Source: Flavobacterium sp. xlx-214
GTDB lineage: Bacteria; Bacteroidota; Bacteroidia; Flavobacteriales; Flavobacteriaceae
Reading direction: 5' to 3'
Assembly (NCBI RefSeq): GCF_013874595.1
Contig: NZ_CP059431.1
Location: 1,116,001 to 1,180,000 of the forward strand
Length of the DNA: 64,000 bases
The notes below the pieces were generated by a model. The model saw only the letters and a program-made list of their open reading frames with translations. It did no database searches and was not told where the DNA came from. Of this stretch, positions 17,851 to 26,267 are shown one piece after another (position 1 is the first letter of the stretch; each line of letters starts with the position of its first letter). A program made the translations under genes and the position numbers.

Positions 17851-18312
17851 TTACTGTTTTAGATGGTATTTTAGCAATACCATATCTTTTAATTGAATTC
17901 CGTTTTCAATGATGGGTTTTTCATAATGATCTATGAAAAAATTCTTACGAATGCTGTATACTTCAAACCCATTTTTCTTGTAAAAATGCAATTGCCTAAC
18001 AGCACAATCAGGAGTTCCTACAATTAAGGTTTGATACTTATTTTTTGTTTCGTTTTTAATAAAGTTGAGAATTTGAGTACCAATGCCTTTGCCTTGCAGT
18101 TCATTACTTACGGCAATATTTTTTAACTCTACCTCATCATTATTTAATGGATACAAACAAAAAACACCTATTGTTTGCTTATTTGTTTTGACTACATACA
18201 CCGCAGATTGAAACAGGTATTTATTTATAGCTTCTACCGTTTCATCGGCTAAAAGGAGTAACTCATACGGAAACTCTTTTGTGTTTTTTACTTGTTCAAA
18301 CGTTACATCCAT
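17851..18312 (-). CDS. GNAT-family N-acetyltransferase
   Basis: The 153-residue protein has the acetyl-CoA-binding motif A, LKNIAVSNELQGKGIGTQIL (Q-G-K-G-I-G, around residues 81-101), and the strand-5/helix region CAVRQLHFYKKNGFEVYSI. Length and layout are standard for small GNAT enzymes. The acceptor substrate cannot be predicted. The gene is followed by the alcohol dehydrogenase on the same strand and preceded by the Nudix gene 85 bases upstream; co-transcription is possible but not shown. Confidence 0.85.
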   Translation of the reverse strand: MDVTFEQVKNTKEFPYELLLLADETVEAINKYLFQSAVYVVKTNKQTIGVFCLYPLNNDEVELKNIAVSNELQGKGIGTQILNFIKNETKNKYQTLIVGTPDCAVRQLHFYKKNGFEVYSIRKNFFIDHYEKPIIENGIQLKDMVLLKYHLKQ

Positions 18313-18397
18313 TTAATAACCTGTTTGTTTACAAATTTATTTGCAGTTTACTTTCAAAACTTCACTTAATACATCTGTCAAGAAAACAATCATTCAC

Positions 18398-18886
18398 TTA
18401 TGCTAATTCGGTATTTTCTATTTCTTCTATCATAGATAAAAGATCTAAGTCTTCATTGTACAGCGCACTAAAAGCAAAAGGCTTGTTATCTAAGATGTAT
18501 TTATAAATAAACCAATCAGTTTTAGGAGTAGGCACCTTTAATAAATCATCAAAAGCAATCCAATTTAAAGTACCTTCATTGCAAAAAGGAGGTTCTATAA
18601 AATCAATCTCGGCAATGTAAACATAGTTAATCCAATTGTATTTTGTGGGCGATGTTTCTGTTAAAGTGCCACAGTATTTCATGGTAGTAACTTTTATACC
18701 AGTTTCTTCAAAAGTTTCTCGTATTGCAGCTTGCAAAGGACTCTCAAAAGGATCTAACTTTCCACCAACAGGCGTGTATTGATCCTTATTAGGTTCTTTA
18801 AGTCTTTTTAATAATAAGAATTGATTGTTATGTTTTAAAACGCAAAGGGTTGCGGTTCTTTTTAAACCTACGGGTACTTGATTCAT
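18398..18886 (-). CDS. Nudix hydrolase
   Basis: The 162-residue protein contains the full Nudix box GGKLDPFESPLQAAIRETFE followed by ETGI (GX5EX7REUXEEXGU), starting around residue 41. The N-terminal TATLCVLKHNNQFLLLKR strand fits 8-oxo-dGTP diphosphatase/MutT-like members. The substrate is not determined by sequence; clean-up of oxidised nucleotides or another nucleoside diphosphate derivative is likely. Confidence 0.85.
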   Translation of the reverse strand: MNQVPVGLKRTATLCVLKHNNQFLLLKRLKEPNKDQYTPVGGKLDPFESPLQAAIRETFEETGIKVTTMKYCGTLTETSPTKYNWINYVYIAEIDFIEPPFCNEGTLNWIAFDDLLKVPTPKTDWFIYKYILDNKPFAFSALYNEDLDLLSMIEEIENTELA

Positions 18887-19024
18887 TTTATTGTTATTGT
18901 ATTAAAGAAACAAACCTCTTTGTTGGTTTTACTTAAAAACAAAAAGGTTATGTATTGAAAACATTTATATAAAATTAAACAAAATGTATATAATAACGGT
19001 ATTATGGTTTTGTTTTATGAATCA

Positions 19025-19513
19025 TTATCCAGTAGAATGAAACTTATCTCGAAGTAATATTAATGACAATATGATACAAAAATAGTTCATTTCATTATCT
19101 TTTAAAAAATCATAGATAAGCTCTGATTTAAAAAAAGACATCTTATTTTTGATGCTTCCTACATAAATAGCATCAACATAAAAATCGCCTTCAAATTTAA
19201 ATAATCTTGATGCTTGTTTAAAGACAATTTGTTTTTGGTTAACAATAAAGACTATGTTTTTAGAATGTACTTCAAAAAAAATATCAAGATTAAGATGATT
19301 AGCCTTTAAGGTAACTTTGCGCTTAATACCATAAAAACCAGTAACAACTACAACTAACATTAATTGATTATTAGCATCGTACATTTTAACTTTATCGTGA
19401 AAAGGCAAAACACTAGTTGTAGCACTATAAATTTTCATCCCATTTTGATAAACATTGGTATTACCATTACTTGTATTGGCTGTAATATTAGTTTGCATCA
19501 TAAATGACATCAT
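19025..19513 (-). CDS. hypothetical protein, beta-rich
   Basis: This 162-residue product is not recognised. It has alternating hydrophobic strands (MLVVVVTGFYGIKRKVTLKA, LDIFFEV, NIVFIVNQKQIVFKQ, RLFKFEGDFYVDAIYVGSI), vaguely like the Tubby/LURP-one beta barrel, but I cannot confirm that fold. The C-terminus is a hydrophobic helix (MNYFCIILSLILL) that could be membrane-associated. No signal peptide is seen. The start is uncertain: methionines at 19513, 19510, 19501 and 19498 are all possible. The gene lies between the Nudix gene and a repeat lipoprotein on the same strand in an AT-rich stretch. Confidence 0.5.
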   Translation of the reverse strand: MMSFMMQTNITANTSNGNTNVYQNGMKIYSATTSVLPFHDKVKMYDANNQLMLVVVVTGFYGIKRKVTLKANHLNLDIFFEVHSKNIVFIVNQKQIVFKQASRLFKFEGDFYVDAIYVGSIKNKMSFFKSELIYDFLKDNEMNYFCIILSLILLRDKFHSTG

Positions 19514-19591
19514 TTTTTTAGGCTAAATACATACGCTTTTTCACCAATACCGTAAAAAACAGTAATGTATTTACTCACTTACATTCAAATA

Positions 19592-20704
19592 TTATTCAAC
19601 AAATATGGCGTTGGCATAACTATTTTTGGTACCATCGGTAAGGTTTATAGGTGCGCCATCTATCCATAGTTTTGCAACATACCTGTCGTTTTTATTGTTT
19701 TCATATCCTACAACATATACCTTATTGTTGTGTACAAAAACATCAGTTGTGGTGGCATTGTATTTACCCAATGTTAGGTTTTCACCTTTTCCGTTAATCC
19801 ATAGTTTAGCTACGCCCACATAGTTGATGATTTCGTAGCCAACAACATAAGTAGTGCCGTTATGAACAAATACCGCTTTGGCAATTGCGTTATTACCGCC
19901 GTATGAAAGATTTTGTTCAGAACCATTTACCCATAGTCTAGGGATATACTTATTGTTTATAATTTCATATCCGGCAACGTATTCTTTGTTGTTGTCTATG
20001 TATATTGATAGGGCATAAGCATCGGTTGTGCCATTGGTAAGGCTTTTTTCTTTACCATTTTTCCAGATTTTAGCTACATTATTGTTTCTAAAATGTTCAC
20101 TTTTAGTACCACTTTCTTCATATCCGCAAACATATATGTTTTTGTTGTGAATAAAGAGTGAGTGCGCACTAATCCAATTGGTTGACTTTAAAGTGCTGAC
20201 TATTTTTTCGTTTTTCCAAACGTTTATATCGTAATTTACGTTGTTATATTGCCCACCAAGTATATACACATCTTTTTTGTCTATAAAAATGTCGTTAGTA
20301 ATGGCTGTTTCAATACCATTGGTTAATTTTTGTATTTTTCCGTTTTTCCATAAGGTAGCAATGTAATCTTCTTTTGGTCTAATGGTACCTGCTACATAAA
20401 CTGCATTGTTTTTTGCAATTACTGCATTTGCATCGGCATAAAGTTCACTTTTTTCTAAAGGAATACTCTTGCCGTTTTTCCAAAGCTTAGCAATGTGTTT
20501 CATTCCTACATCATCGGCTATTTCTTCAATATAACTTTCAAATTTACTATCGTTATATTCATAGCCTACCACATATACATTGGTATTTTTAGTATTGTTT
20601 TCATCAATAACTACTGCTTTATTTGTTTTACATGCCGATAATAAAGTAATAATAGTTACTAGTAACGCTAGTTGATATTGACATTTTGTAAAGGAAGGTT
20701 TCAT
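19592..20704 (-). CDS. lipoprotein with seven VYVxGYE...LWxNG repeats
   Basis: The 370-residue protein starts with a lipoprotein signal peptide ending in LLSAC (Cys25). The body consists of about seven copies of a 42-55-residue unit, xVYVxGYExxxxxYxAKLWxNGxxxxLTxGxxxAxAxxIFVxNN (for example VYVVGYENNKNDRYVAKLW, TYVVGYEIINYVGVAKLW). Seven four-stranded units would suit a beta-propeller, but this is inference. The protein should be anchored in the outer membrane. A paralogue lies at 24161-25210. No catalytic residues are evident and the function is unknown. Confidence 0.75.
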   Translation of the reverse strand: MKPSFTKCQYQLALLVTIITLLSACKTNKAVVIDENNTKNTNVYVVGYEYNDSKFESYIEEIADDVGMKHIAKLWKNGKSIPLEKSELYADANAVIAKNNAVYVAGTIRPKEDYIATLWKNGKIQKLTNGIETAITNDIFIDKKDVYILGGQYNNVNYDINVWKNEKIVSTLKSTNWISAHSLFIHNKNIYVCGYEESGTKSEHFRNNNVAKIWKNGKEKSLTNGTTDAYALSIYIDNNKEYVAGYEIINNKYIPRLWVNGSEQNLSYGGNNAIAKAVFVHNGTTYVVGYEIINYVGVAKLWINGKGENLTLGKYNATTTDVFVHNNKVYVVGYENNKNDRYVAKLWIDGAPINLTDGTKNSYANAIFVE

Positions 20705-20768
20705 GTGGTTTTGTTTTTTGTATATCTTTATTTTTTTGTTTGGTTATAATAGTTCATTTTTTAATAGT

Positions 20769-21029
20769 ATGGATAATAAGTTAATTGACTTTTTGCAAAA
20801 ACTAATTTTTGTATCAACAAATTTAAATTTACCAAATAAAGATATAATAATTGCAAAGGAGTATTTAAATGTTAATGAATTTGAATTGTGTTTTAGCACA
20901 CTCATTACTCAATTATATGAATATGATATTAAAATTGATTATACTATTTATGAACTAATTGCTAAGATTGGTGAACTAATGAAAATTGATCATTTGCATT
21001 ATTCCTTCATGAAAGATTTAATAAAATAA
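20769..21029 (+). CDS. small acidic helical protein, MafI-like orphan immunity candidate
   Basis: The 86-residue product is read from the ATG at 20769. The longer frame from 20703 overlaps the divergent lipoprotein start and adds an implausible N-terminus. The pattern VNEFELCFSTLITQLYEYDI followed by KID..IYELIAKIGELMKID resembles the MafI/CdiI-like immunity family, small all-helical proteins that neutralise contact-dependent or secreted toxins. No toxin gene is adjacent: upstream is the divergent repeat lipoprotein and downstream are 636 gene-free bases. The family call rests on remembered pattern similarity only. Confidence 0.5.
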   Translation: MDNKLIDFLQKLIFVSTNLNLPNKDIIIAKEYLNVNEFELCFSTLITQLYEYDIKIDYTIYELIAKIGELMKIDHLHYSFMKDLIK

Positions 21030-21665
21030 ATATAATCAAAATTTTTTATGAGTATATAGTATCAAATTAACACCATCTATAAAGATACTGCTAAAATAGT
21101 TGTAAAAAATATTTATTTTATGCGGTTAGGTAATTATTTTAATGGTAATTTCATATCATAAAACACAAGCTTATGGATAAAGCCTAAACCAACAAGTTGT
21201 GTTTAAAGCATTCTATACCATGTATTAACTTATAAAATGTAACAATCTTTACAATAAACATGCTTTAAATACACAGTGCCTTATTTTTATCTTTTTAAAA
21301 TAAGGTACGCATGTAAACAAATCTCATTTATTTTTTTAGTAAGGTATAAAATGGTAATACAACCTTTATTTATTTAAAAATAAGTTTTAAAACAATTTAT
21401 ATTACTTCATAAAAGTATTTTTTAATGTTGTTTTTTAAAAATACAACTTCATAAATTATTTTTACCTGCTTATAAAAGCAAATTATAATGTTATAAAAAG
21501 TAAAAGTTACCCTATTAAATTAAAAAATATGTTTGCTGCATTAAAATGTGAGCTTAAAAAATTAAAATAGAAGCTTATAAAGAAGGAGAATAAGTTGATG
21601 CTTAAACTTATTTAATGAAAATGATGTTTTTTAGATACTATACAAACTAAAAACAAATATGAAGT
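21030..21665. other. 636-base AT-rich gene-free stretch with nested inverted repeats
   Basis: No convincing coding frame is present on either strand. Three features are visible. A 10-bp inverted repeat pairs TTTAAAGCAT (21202-21211) with ATGCTTTAAA (21260-21269). A hairpin pairs CCTTATTTT (21279-21287) with AAAATAAGG (21297-21305). Around it, ACATGC (21258-21263) and GCATGT (21309-21314) are complementary. This could be the leader of the gene at 21666, a small RNA or decayed DNA. No TAnnTTTG box was seen directly before 21666. Confidence 0.5.
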
Positions 21666-22316
21666 ATGAAAACTCCTGTTTTAAAAAAGAATTATCAGAC
21701 TACTAGCGACTTAAAGTTGTTAGAGTTAGCACGTAATGTGTTATTAAAAGTGAACAGAGAAGAATTACATAAAGATCAACTTAAAGCCAACAAAATAGAA
21801 GCTATTTACGTACCTAATTTGGTGCCTATTAGAAGCGATATGGAAACATTGGTAAGCGAGTTTGATGATGCGTTGCTGGCTTTTATGAATAAAGGGCGTA
21901 TTGAGAAAATTGTACGCGATTTAAAGCGTGGTGCCCTTGAAAATGCCTTAAAACTGTGGGCAATGCAAATAGAAGTATTTGCAAACGGCAATGTTGAGAT
22001 ACTTGTGAACTCGGGTTTTGAGTTAAGTAAGCAACCCGAGCCCATTCCACATCCGGGTGCGCCCATTAGCTTTACAGCAGTAAGTACTGCACCTGGTGAA
22101 TTGTCTTTATCAGCTAAAAAAGTTAAAGGTGTACTGGCTTTTCAGTTTGAAATTAAAGATACACAAACAAATGAGGTGATGATTTGCACCCAAGGTAGTA
22201 GTAAATGTGTACAACGCAATTTAAAAAGTGGCGGTTCGTATGAATGTCGCGTAAGTTATATTGCACACAATGAAGTTAAGATATATAGCGATTATAAACG
22301 ATGCTATATTTTGTAA
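21666..22316 (+). CDS. fibronectin type III-like domain protein of unknown function
   Basis: The 216-residue protein has an N-terminal helical half (residues 1-120), with DLKLLELARNVLLKV and a pattern of A/L-rich helices ending in LWAMQIEVFANGNVEILVNS. The C-terminal beta half (about 135-216) reads as an FN3 domain: LSAKKVKGVLAFQFEIK and SGGSYECRVSYIA. This helical-plus-FN3 layout matches a small family often seen in Bacteroidota, whose function is not established. There is no signal peptide, so a cytoplasmic location or export by another route is expected. It is followed by a strong terminator and preceded by the gene-free stretch. Confidence 0.7.
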   Translation: MKTPVLKKNYQTTSDLKLLELARNVLLKVNREELHKDQLKANKIEAIYVPNLVPIRSDMETLVSEFDDALLAFMNKGRIEKIVRDLKRGALENALKLWAMQIEVFANGNVEILVNSGFELSKQPEPIPHPGAPISFTAVSTAPGELSLSAKKVKGVLAFQFEIKDTQTNEVMICTQGSSKCVQRNLKSGGSYECRVSYIAHNEVKIYSDYKRCYIL

Positions 22317-22350
22317 GGCGATGCTTTTTTTATTAATAGTTTGACTCTTT

Positions 22351-22380
22351 TGATGCCGTGTATTACACGGCATCATTTTT
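22351..22380 (+). terminator. intrinsic terminator
   Basis: TGATGCCGTG (22351-22360) and CACGGCATCA (22366-22375) form a perfect 10-bp stem with loop TATTA, followed by a T-run. It ends the FN3-like gene. Confidence 0.85.
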
Positions 22381-22440
22381 TATGGTTACTTTTTGAATGG
22401 ATTTTATATAAGTTGAAAAATTTTGGGGTTGATGTTAGTA

Positions 22441-22884
22441 TTAATTTCTTGTTATTGTATCCCATTTACTTGATTCCATCCATTTGTTTTTCCATTCTTT
22501 AGGATATGTCCAATGGTTTCGATCTTCTTTAGAAATTCTACGATAAAAAAAGTGTTTCTTGTCTTCATTAGGTTTTTTTACATAACAACTATTTTCATTT
22601 TTTATTTTAATTAAACTATCTCCTATAGCAATGTATTTAAATAGTTCATCTGTAAGATAAACATCTATTTCCTCATTATTATTTTTACGTAGTTTCATAA
22701 ATGTTGGGTCTTTTATCCATTCTCTAGGGTTATATAGATCAATTACAACAGATTTATATTCCATTTCTACATCTTTAATTAAGTATTTACTGTAAGTAAT
22801 TTCTTTAATTACATTTATAATAAGTACTATAAAAAAAACAATACTAAAGAAAATAATATATGGCTTGATTGCTTTTTTATTCAT
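22441..22884 (-). CDS. hypothetical membrane-anchored protein
   Basis: The 147-residue protein has one N-terminal transmembrane segment (about residues 8-26, IKPYIIFFSIVFFIVLIINV). A polar, Lys- and Trp-rich extracytoplasmic part of about 110 residues follows, with VEMEYKSVVIDLYNPREW. No family is recognised. The gene lies in the AT-rich accessory stretch and is on the same strand as, and 102 bases downstream of, another small membrane protein gene. Confidence 0.55.
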   Translation of the reverse strand: MNKKAIKPYIIFFSIVFFIVLIINVIKEITYSKYLIKDVEMEYKSVVIDLYNPREWIKDPTFMKLRKNNNEEIDVYLTDELFKYIAIGDSLIKIKNENSCYVKKPNEDKKHFFYRRISKEDRNHWTYPKEWKNKWMESSKWDTITRN

Positions 22885-22986
22885 TTTTTTTGAGTTTTAA
22901 TAAACTAGTTTTGTGTTAGTAGATGTAATAAAATTGCTGATTTTGATTGATTGTTAAGCAGTATTACCTAAAACTAATAAAAATCA

Positions 22987-23250
22987 TTAATCCCATAGTT
23001 TAAAAGCTTTTAAAAAGAAAACTATTGATAGAAAAACAAGCATAAAAATAAGTGTTATTTCATTAGTTGTTCTAGGTCCCTTGTCATATATATCTAATTT
23101 TTCACCTTTCTTTTTCATTTCCTTAACCCAAAACCTATTGAATTTATAAACGAGAACTGCTCCTAATAAAAGTAACAATCCATATATAAAATTGGTTAAA
23201 TCAAAGTTGTTTGATTGCATGTTTTTATAATAACTATAAATTTCATTCAT
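22987..23250 (-). CDS. hypothetical small protein with two transmembrane segments
   Basis: The 87-residue product has two hydrophobic segments (about 19-36, LTNFIYGLLLLLGAVLVY, and 64-82, EITLIFMLVFLSIVFFLKAF). They are separated by a basic loop with RFWVKEMKKKGEKLDIYDKG. No family is recognised. The gene is preceded by about 120 bases of AT-rich DNA and divergent from the SlyD-type isomerase gene. Confidence 0.55.
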   Translation of the reverse strand: MNEIYSYYKNMQSNNFDLTNFIYGLLLLLGAVLVYKFNRFWVKEMKKKGEKLDIYDKGPRTTNEITLIFMLVFLSIVFFLKAFKLWD

Positions 23251-23370
23251 TGTTTGATATCAATCTAAAGATAAACGAATAAAACCAAACAGCAAACTGC
23301 CAAATAGTCATGCGTTTTAAAGAGGAACAATTATTGTTTGTATGTAACAAATAAAGAAATATACATAATT

Positions 23371-23871
23371 ATGACAATAGAAAACAATCATGCAGTAACA
23401 GTAAGCTACAAATTGCACACTGTAGAGGCAAACGGAGAAAAAGTATTTGTAGAAGAAACAACATCAGAAAATCCGTTAACGTATTTACATGGTGTAGGTA
23501 TGATGATTCCTAAATTTGAAGAAGAATTAAGTGGTTTAACTGCTGGTGATAAAAAATCGTTTGTAATTACACCTGAAAATGGGTACGGTGAAACCGATCC
23601 TAACGCTATTGCACAATTACCTTTAGAAATGTTTAGTGAATCTGGCTTGCCACCTGTTGGTGCTATGTTACCTTTAACAGATGATCAAGGAAATCAGTTT
23701 CGTGCTATTGTAGTTGAGGTTACAGATAACGCAGTTGTTGCCGATTTAAACCACCCAATGGCTGGTAAAACGTTAGAATTTGATGTAGAAGTTGTAGCTA
23801 CACGTCCTGCTACCGAAGAAGAGTTATCTCACGGGCATGCACATGGTGTAGACGGTACCGAAACACACTAA
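23371..23871 (+). CDS. FKBP-type peptidyl-prolyl isomerase, SlyD-like
   Basis: The product has 166 residues from the ATG at 23371. The longer frame adds eleven residues before the canonical start (MTIENNHAVTVSYKLHT). The N-terminal FKBP strand, PLTYLHGVGMMIPKFEEELS, GDKKSFVITPENGYGE and the inserted-flap region (MFSESGLPPVGAMLPL, a chaperone domain) followed by VADLNHPMAGKTLEFDVEV match the SlyD family. SlyD proteins are cytoplasmic prolyl isomerases with chaperone activity. The C-terminal tail is short and His-poor (SHGHAHG) compared with the metal-binding tail of E. coli SlyD. Confidence 0.92.
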   Translation: MTIENNHAVTVSYKLHTVEANGEKVFVEETTSENPLTYLHGVGMMIPKFEEELSGLTAGDKKSFVITPENGYGETDPNAIAQLPLEMFSESGLPPVGAMLPLTDDQGNQFRAIVVEVTDNAVVADLNHPMAGKTLEFDVEVVATRPATEEELSHGHAHGVDGTETH

Positions 23872-23879
23872 AAATATAA

Positions 23880-23904
23880 AACCACTCTAAGAGTGGTTTT
23901 TTTT
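23880..23904 (+). terminator. intrinsic terminator
   Basis: ACCACTC (23881-23887) pairs with GAGTGGT (23891-23897) around TAA, followed by a T-run. It separates the SlyD-like gene from the VF530 gene. Confidence 0.8.
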
Positions 23905-23925
23905 ATCTTTACAAAAATACCATAC

Positions 23926-24156
23926 ATGCATAAAGATCCATTACACGGTGTAACACTTCAACAAGTATTAGAAGAAATGGTTGATTTCTTTGAAGGGTGG
24001 GAGCCAATGGCTAAAGAAATACCTATTAATTGCTTTAAAAGCAATCCTAGTATTAAATCATCGCTTACTTTTTTACGTAAAACGCCTTGGGCACGTGAAA
24101 AGGTAGAGCAATTGTATGTAAAAATTCATCCGTTTTTAGCTAAAAACAAAAAATAG
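23926..24156 (+). CDS. VF530-family (DUF2132) DNA-binding protein
   Basis: The 76-residue protein from the ATG at 23926 reads DPLHGVTLQQVLEEMVDFF near the start and NPSIKSSLTFLRKTPWAREK near the end, the hallmark of the VF530 family. Vibrio fischeri VF530 has a known fold resembling small DNA-binding proteins; the physiological role is unknown. The longer frame adds an unlikely hydrophobic N-terminus. The gene ends four bases from the convergent lipoprotein gene with no hairpin in between. Confidence 0.85.
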   Translation: MHKDPLHGVTLQQVLEEMVDFFEGWEPMAKEIPINCFKSNPSIKSSLTFLRKTPWAREKVEQLYVKIHPFLAKNKK

Positions 24157-24160
24157 CTTT

Positions 24161-25210
24161 TTATTTTGCTTTTACAAAGATAGAAAAGGCTCTGTTTTTA
24201 TTGGTACTGGTTGATATGGTGCTTGTTTTACCATCTTTCCAAATTTTAGGAACAAAATAGTCTTTTGCTACGTCTTCTTCTTCATACAAACAATATAAAG
24301 ATTCTTTATAAACGTAAAAATCGTTTAAAAACTTATGATTGTTGCTTTGTAAAATGCTTACTTGTGTGCTGTTTTTATAAAAGTGGAATTGAGTATCATC
24401 AGCATTTATATATTGTGCTACGGCTGTATACATATTGCCCGTTTCTGTTAATCTAAAAATAGGAAAACTTGCTTGTTTGTCTATAATTAGGGTATGTATT
24501 AAGTTATCGTTCTTAAAAATGCGGTATTGAATGTTGTTGCTGGTTATTTTTTTTGCACCTACTACAAATCGATCGTTATTTAGGTAATCAACAAACACAA
24601 ACTCGTCCATTTCGGCTTGTATTGCTTGTGTATTAACCAATTGATTGTTTTTCCATAAGCGTGCCGCTGTTTTATTAACACCTGTATCTACAGATCCGGC
24701 TATAAAAACATCATTATTTACTACTTTAAACTGCGTAAAGGTATTAATGCCCGGAGAACTTGTTTGTAATACTGTATTGTTTTTCCAAATGCGTTGGGTG
24801 TATTTTGGTTCTGATGATTGATCGTGTAAAATATATACATTACTGCTATTTACAAACAATTGATTGCTATAACTGGTGGCACTTGCTTGCGGATAACGTA
24901 TAATTTTATTGTTTTTCCAGGCGCAAAGTATTAAACCTTCGTAACCTGATGCATATACATCGTTTCCTTCAACAAAAACATTACTTGCCTCGGTACTTAA
25001 GTTTTCATTACTTTCTAAAATGCTTAAATCGCCGTTTTTCCAAATAACATGTTGCTGTTTACCGTTAATAGTTTCCCAACCGCTTACATATACTTCTCTA
25101 TCGGGTAAATAAATCTCAGAAAGATTGTTTTCCTCATTATTCCCTGGGTTATTATCATCTTTACATGCAACAGTAACGCATAATAGTACTGCTAAAACAA
25201 TTTTCTTCAT
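24161..25210 (-). CDS. repeat lipoprotein, paralogue of the 19592-20704 gene
   Basis: The product has 349 residues from the ATG at 25210. The longer ORF adds fourteen residues ahead of a clear lipoprotein signal (MKKIVLAVLLCVTVAC, Cys16). The body has repeating units like VYVSGWETINGKQQHVIWKN, VYASGYEGLILCAWKNN and VFIAGS..........AARLWKNN, related to but more diverged than those of the gene at 19592. The units probably form a beta-propeller on the outer membrane surface or periplasmic face. The function is unknown. The intervening DNA between the two paralogues carries only small accessory genes. Confidence 0.7.
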   Translation of the reverse strand: MKKIVLAVLLCVTVACKDDNNPGNNEENNLSEIYLPDREVYVSGWETINGKQQHVIWKNGDLSILESNENLSTEASNVFVEGNDVYASGYEGLILCAWKNNKIIRYPQASATSYSNQLFVNSSNVYILHDQSSEPKYTQRIWKNNTVLQTSSPGINTFTQFKVVNNDVFIAGSVDTGVNKTAARLWKNNQLVNTQAIQAEMDEFVFVDYLNNDRFVVGAKKITSNNIQYRIFKNDNLIHTLIIDKQASFPIFRLTETGNMYTAVAQYINADDTQFHFYKNSTQVSILQSNNHKFLNDFYVYKESLYCLYEEEDVAKDYFVPKIWKDGKTSTISTSTNKNRAFSIFVKAK

Positions 25211-25295
25211 TCTATTTTCTTTTTTGTAGCCTTTAATACCTAAAAGTAACATCTTTAAATAGAAAACAAAAACAAATAAAGAGGTATTGTTGAAC

Positions 25296-26267
25296 TTAAG
25301 TGAGATTTACAATGCGATTGATTAAAGCATCGGTTTCATCTTCAAAAGAAATGTTGGTAATATGGTTGGTTGCAATCCATTGTTTTAAATCTTGAGCATC
25401 TAACTGTTCATTTCCCATTACACCCAATTGTTTTAATGCCATATAATTGCAATATTGCTCAAACTGTCCCTTTATAGGTATTACGTACAACATTTTTTGC
25501 AGATGCAATACTTCGGCAGGAAATTCAAAACCAGCACCGCATAATACACCTTTGGCTGTTGCTAAGTATGATGTAAAAAGCTTTTCATCGATAGGAAAAA
25601 ACGTACAATTGCTTTGTTTTTTAGATGTTTTGCTAAAAGGCGAGAAAATAATCCAATCAATTCCTTTGATTTGAGAAAGGGTTTGATAAATTTTTTCGTT
25701 ATTAAAACTAGGCAAGTATACAAGAAAATATTCTTCGGTACCTGTTTTTAAATTTCGAATAGATTCTCGCAAAATTGGGTAATAAATAGAGTCATCGTAT
25801 TTGGTGAAATGAAAACCAAACGATTTTTGAATAGGCGCATATTGTTGTAAAATCATTTTACTAAAATGATGCTTGGTATTGGGTTTAGGCGCTAAATTAT
25901 GAAGTACAGCTGCCTGATGACTTAACCCTATTATGTTTTGATGACGTAGTTTTGCGGCATAAGCAGTTATGGGTTCAAAATCGTTTACAATTAAATCGTA
26001 ATCTTGCACCGGACAGCTTTTGATTGATTTTATAAAATGAAATAACGAGTTTTTTTGAATGATTTTTTTGTAGTTTAATCCTCCTTTTTTAGAATAAAAT
26101 AATGATATACCTTTGTTTTGTGTTGCTTTTTCATTTAATAGCAGCTGAGAGTTTTGTCCCGACACAAAAACATCTACTTGTGCGTGTTCTTTAAGTTTTG
26201 GTATTAAAACATTGGCACGTGCTATGTGCCCGTTGCCTGTTGCTTGTAATGCGTATAGTATTTTCAT
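25296..26267 (-). CDS. GT-B glycosyltransferase (MurG/GT28-like)
   Basis: The 323-residue protein starts MKILYALQATGNGHIARANV, with the G-x-GH-xxR motif of the GT-B N-domain. Its C-terminal nucleotide-sugar half contains GVLCGAGFEFPAEVLHLQKM followed by LYVIPIKGQFEQ and YCNYMALKQLG, a pattern shared with GT28/UDP-glucuronosyltransferase-like enzymes. The donor and acceptor are unknown. The gene overlaps the upstream phosphoesterase by four bases (ATGA), indicating translational coupling and a shared envelope-glycolipid pathway. Confidence 0.85.
   Translation of the reverse strand: MKILYALQATGNGHIARANVLIPKLKEHAQVDVFVSGQNSQLLLNEKATQNKGISLFYSKKGGLNYKKIIQKNSLFHFIKSIKSCPVQDYDLIVNDFEPITAYAAKLRHQNIIGLSHQAAVLHNLAPKPNTKHHFSKMILQQYAPIQKSFGFHFTKYDDSIYYPILRESIRNLKTGTEEYFLVYLPSFNNEKIYQTLSQIKGIDWIIFSPFSKTSKKQSNCTFFPIDEKLFTSYLATAKGVLCGAGFEFPAEVLHLQKMLYVIPIKGQFEQYCNYMALKQLGVMGNEQLDAQDLKQWIATNHITNISFEDETDALINRIVNLT

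Noticed and set aside
20703..20768. N-terminal extension of the immunity-like ORF
   Set aside because: The extra 22 residues overlap the divergent lipoprotein start and read as a random Phe/Ile-rich stretch; the ATG at 20769 gives the family-like N-terminus.
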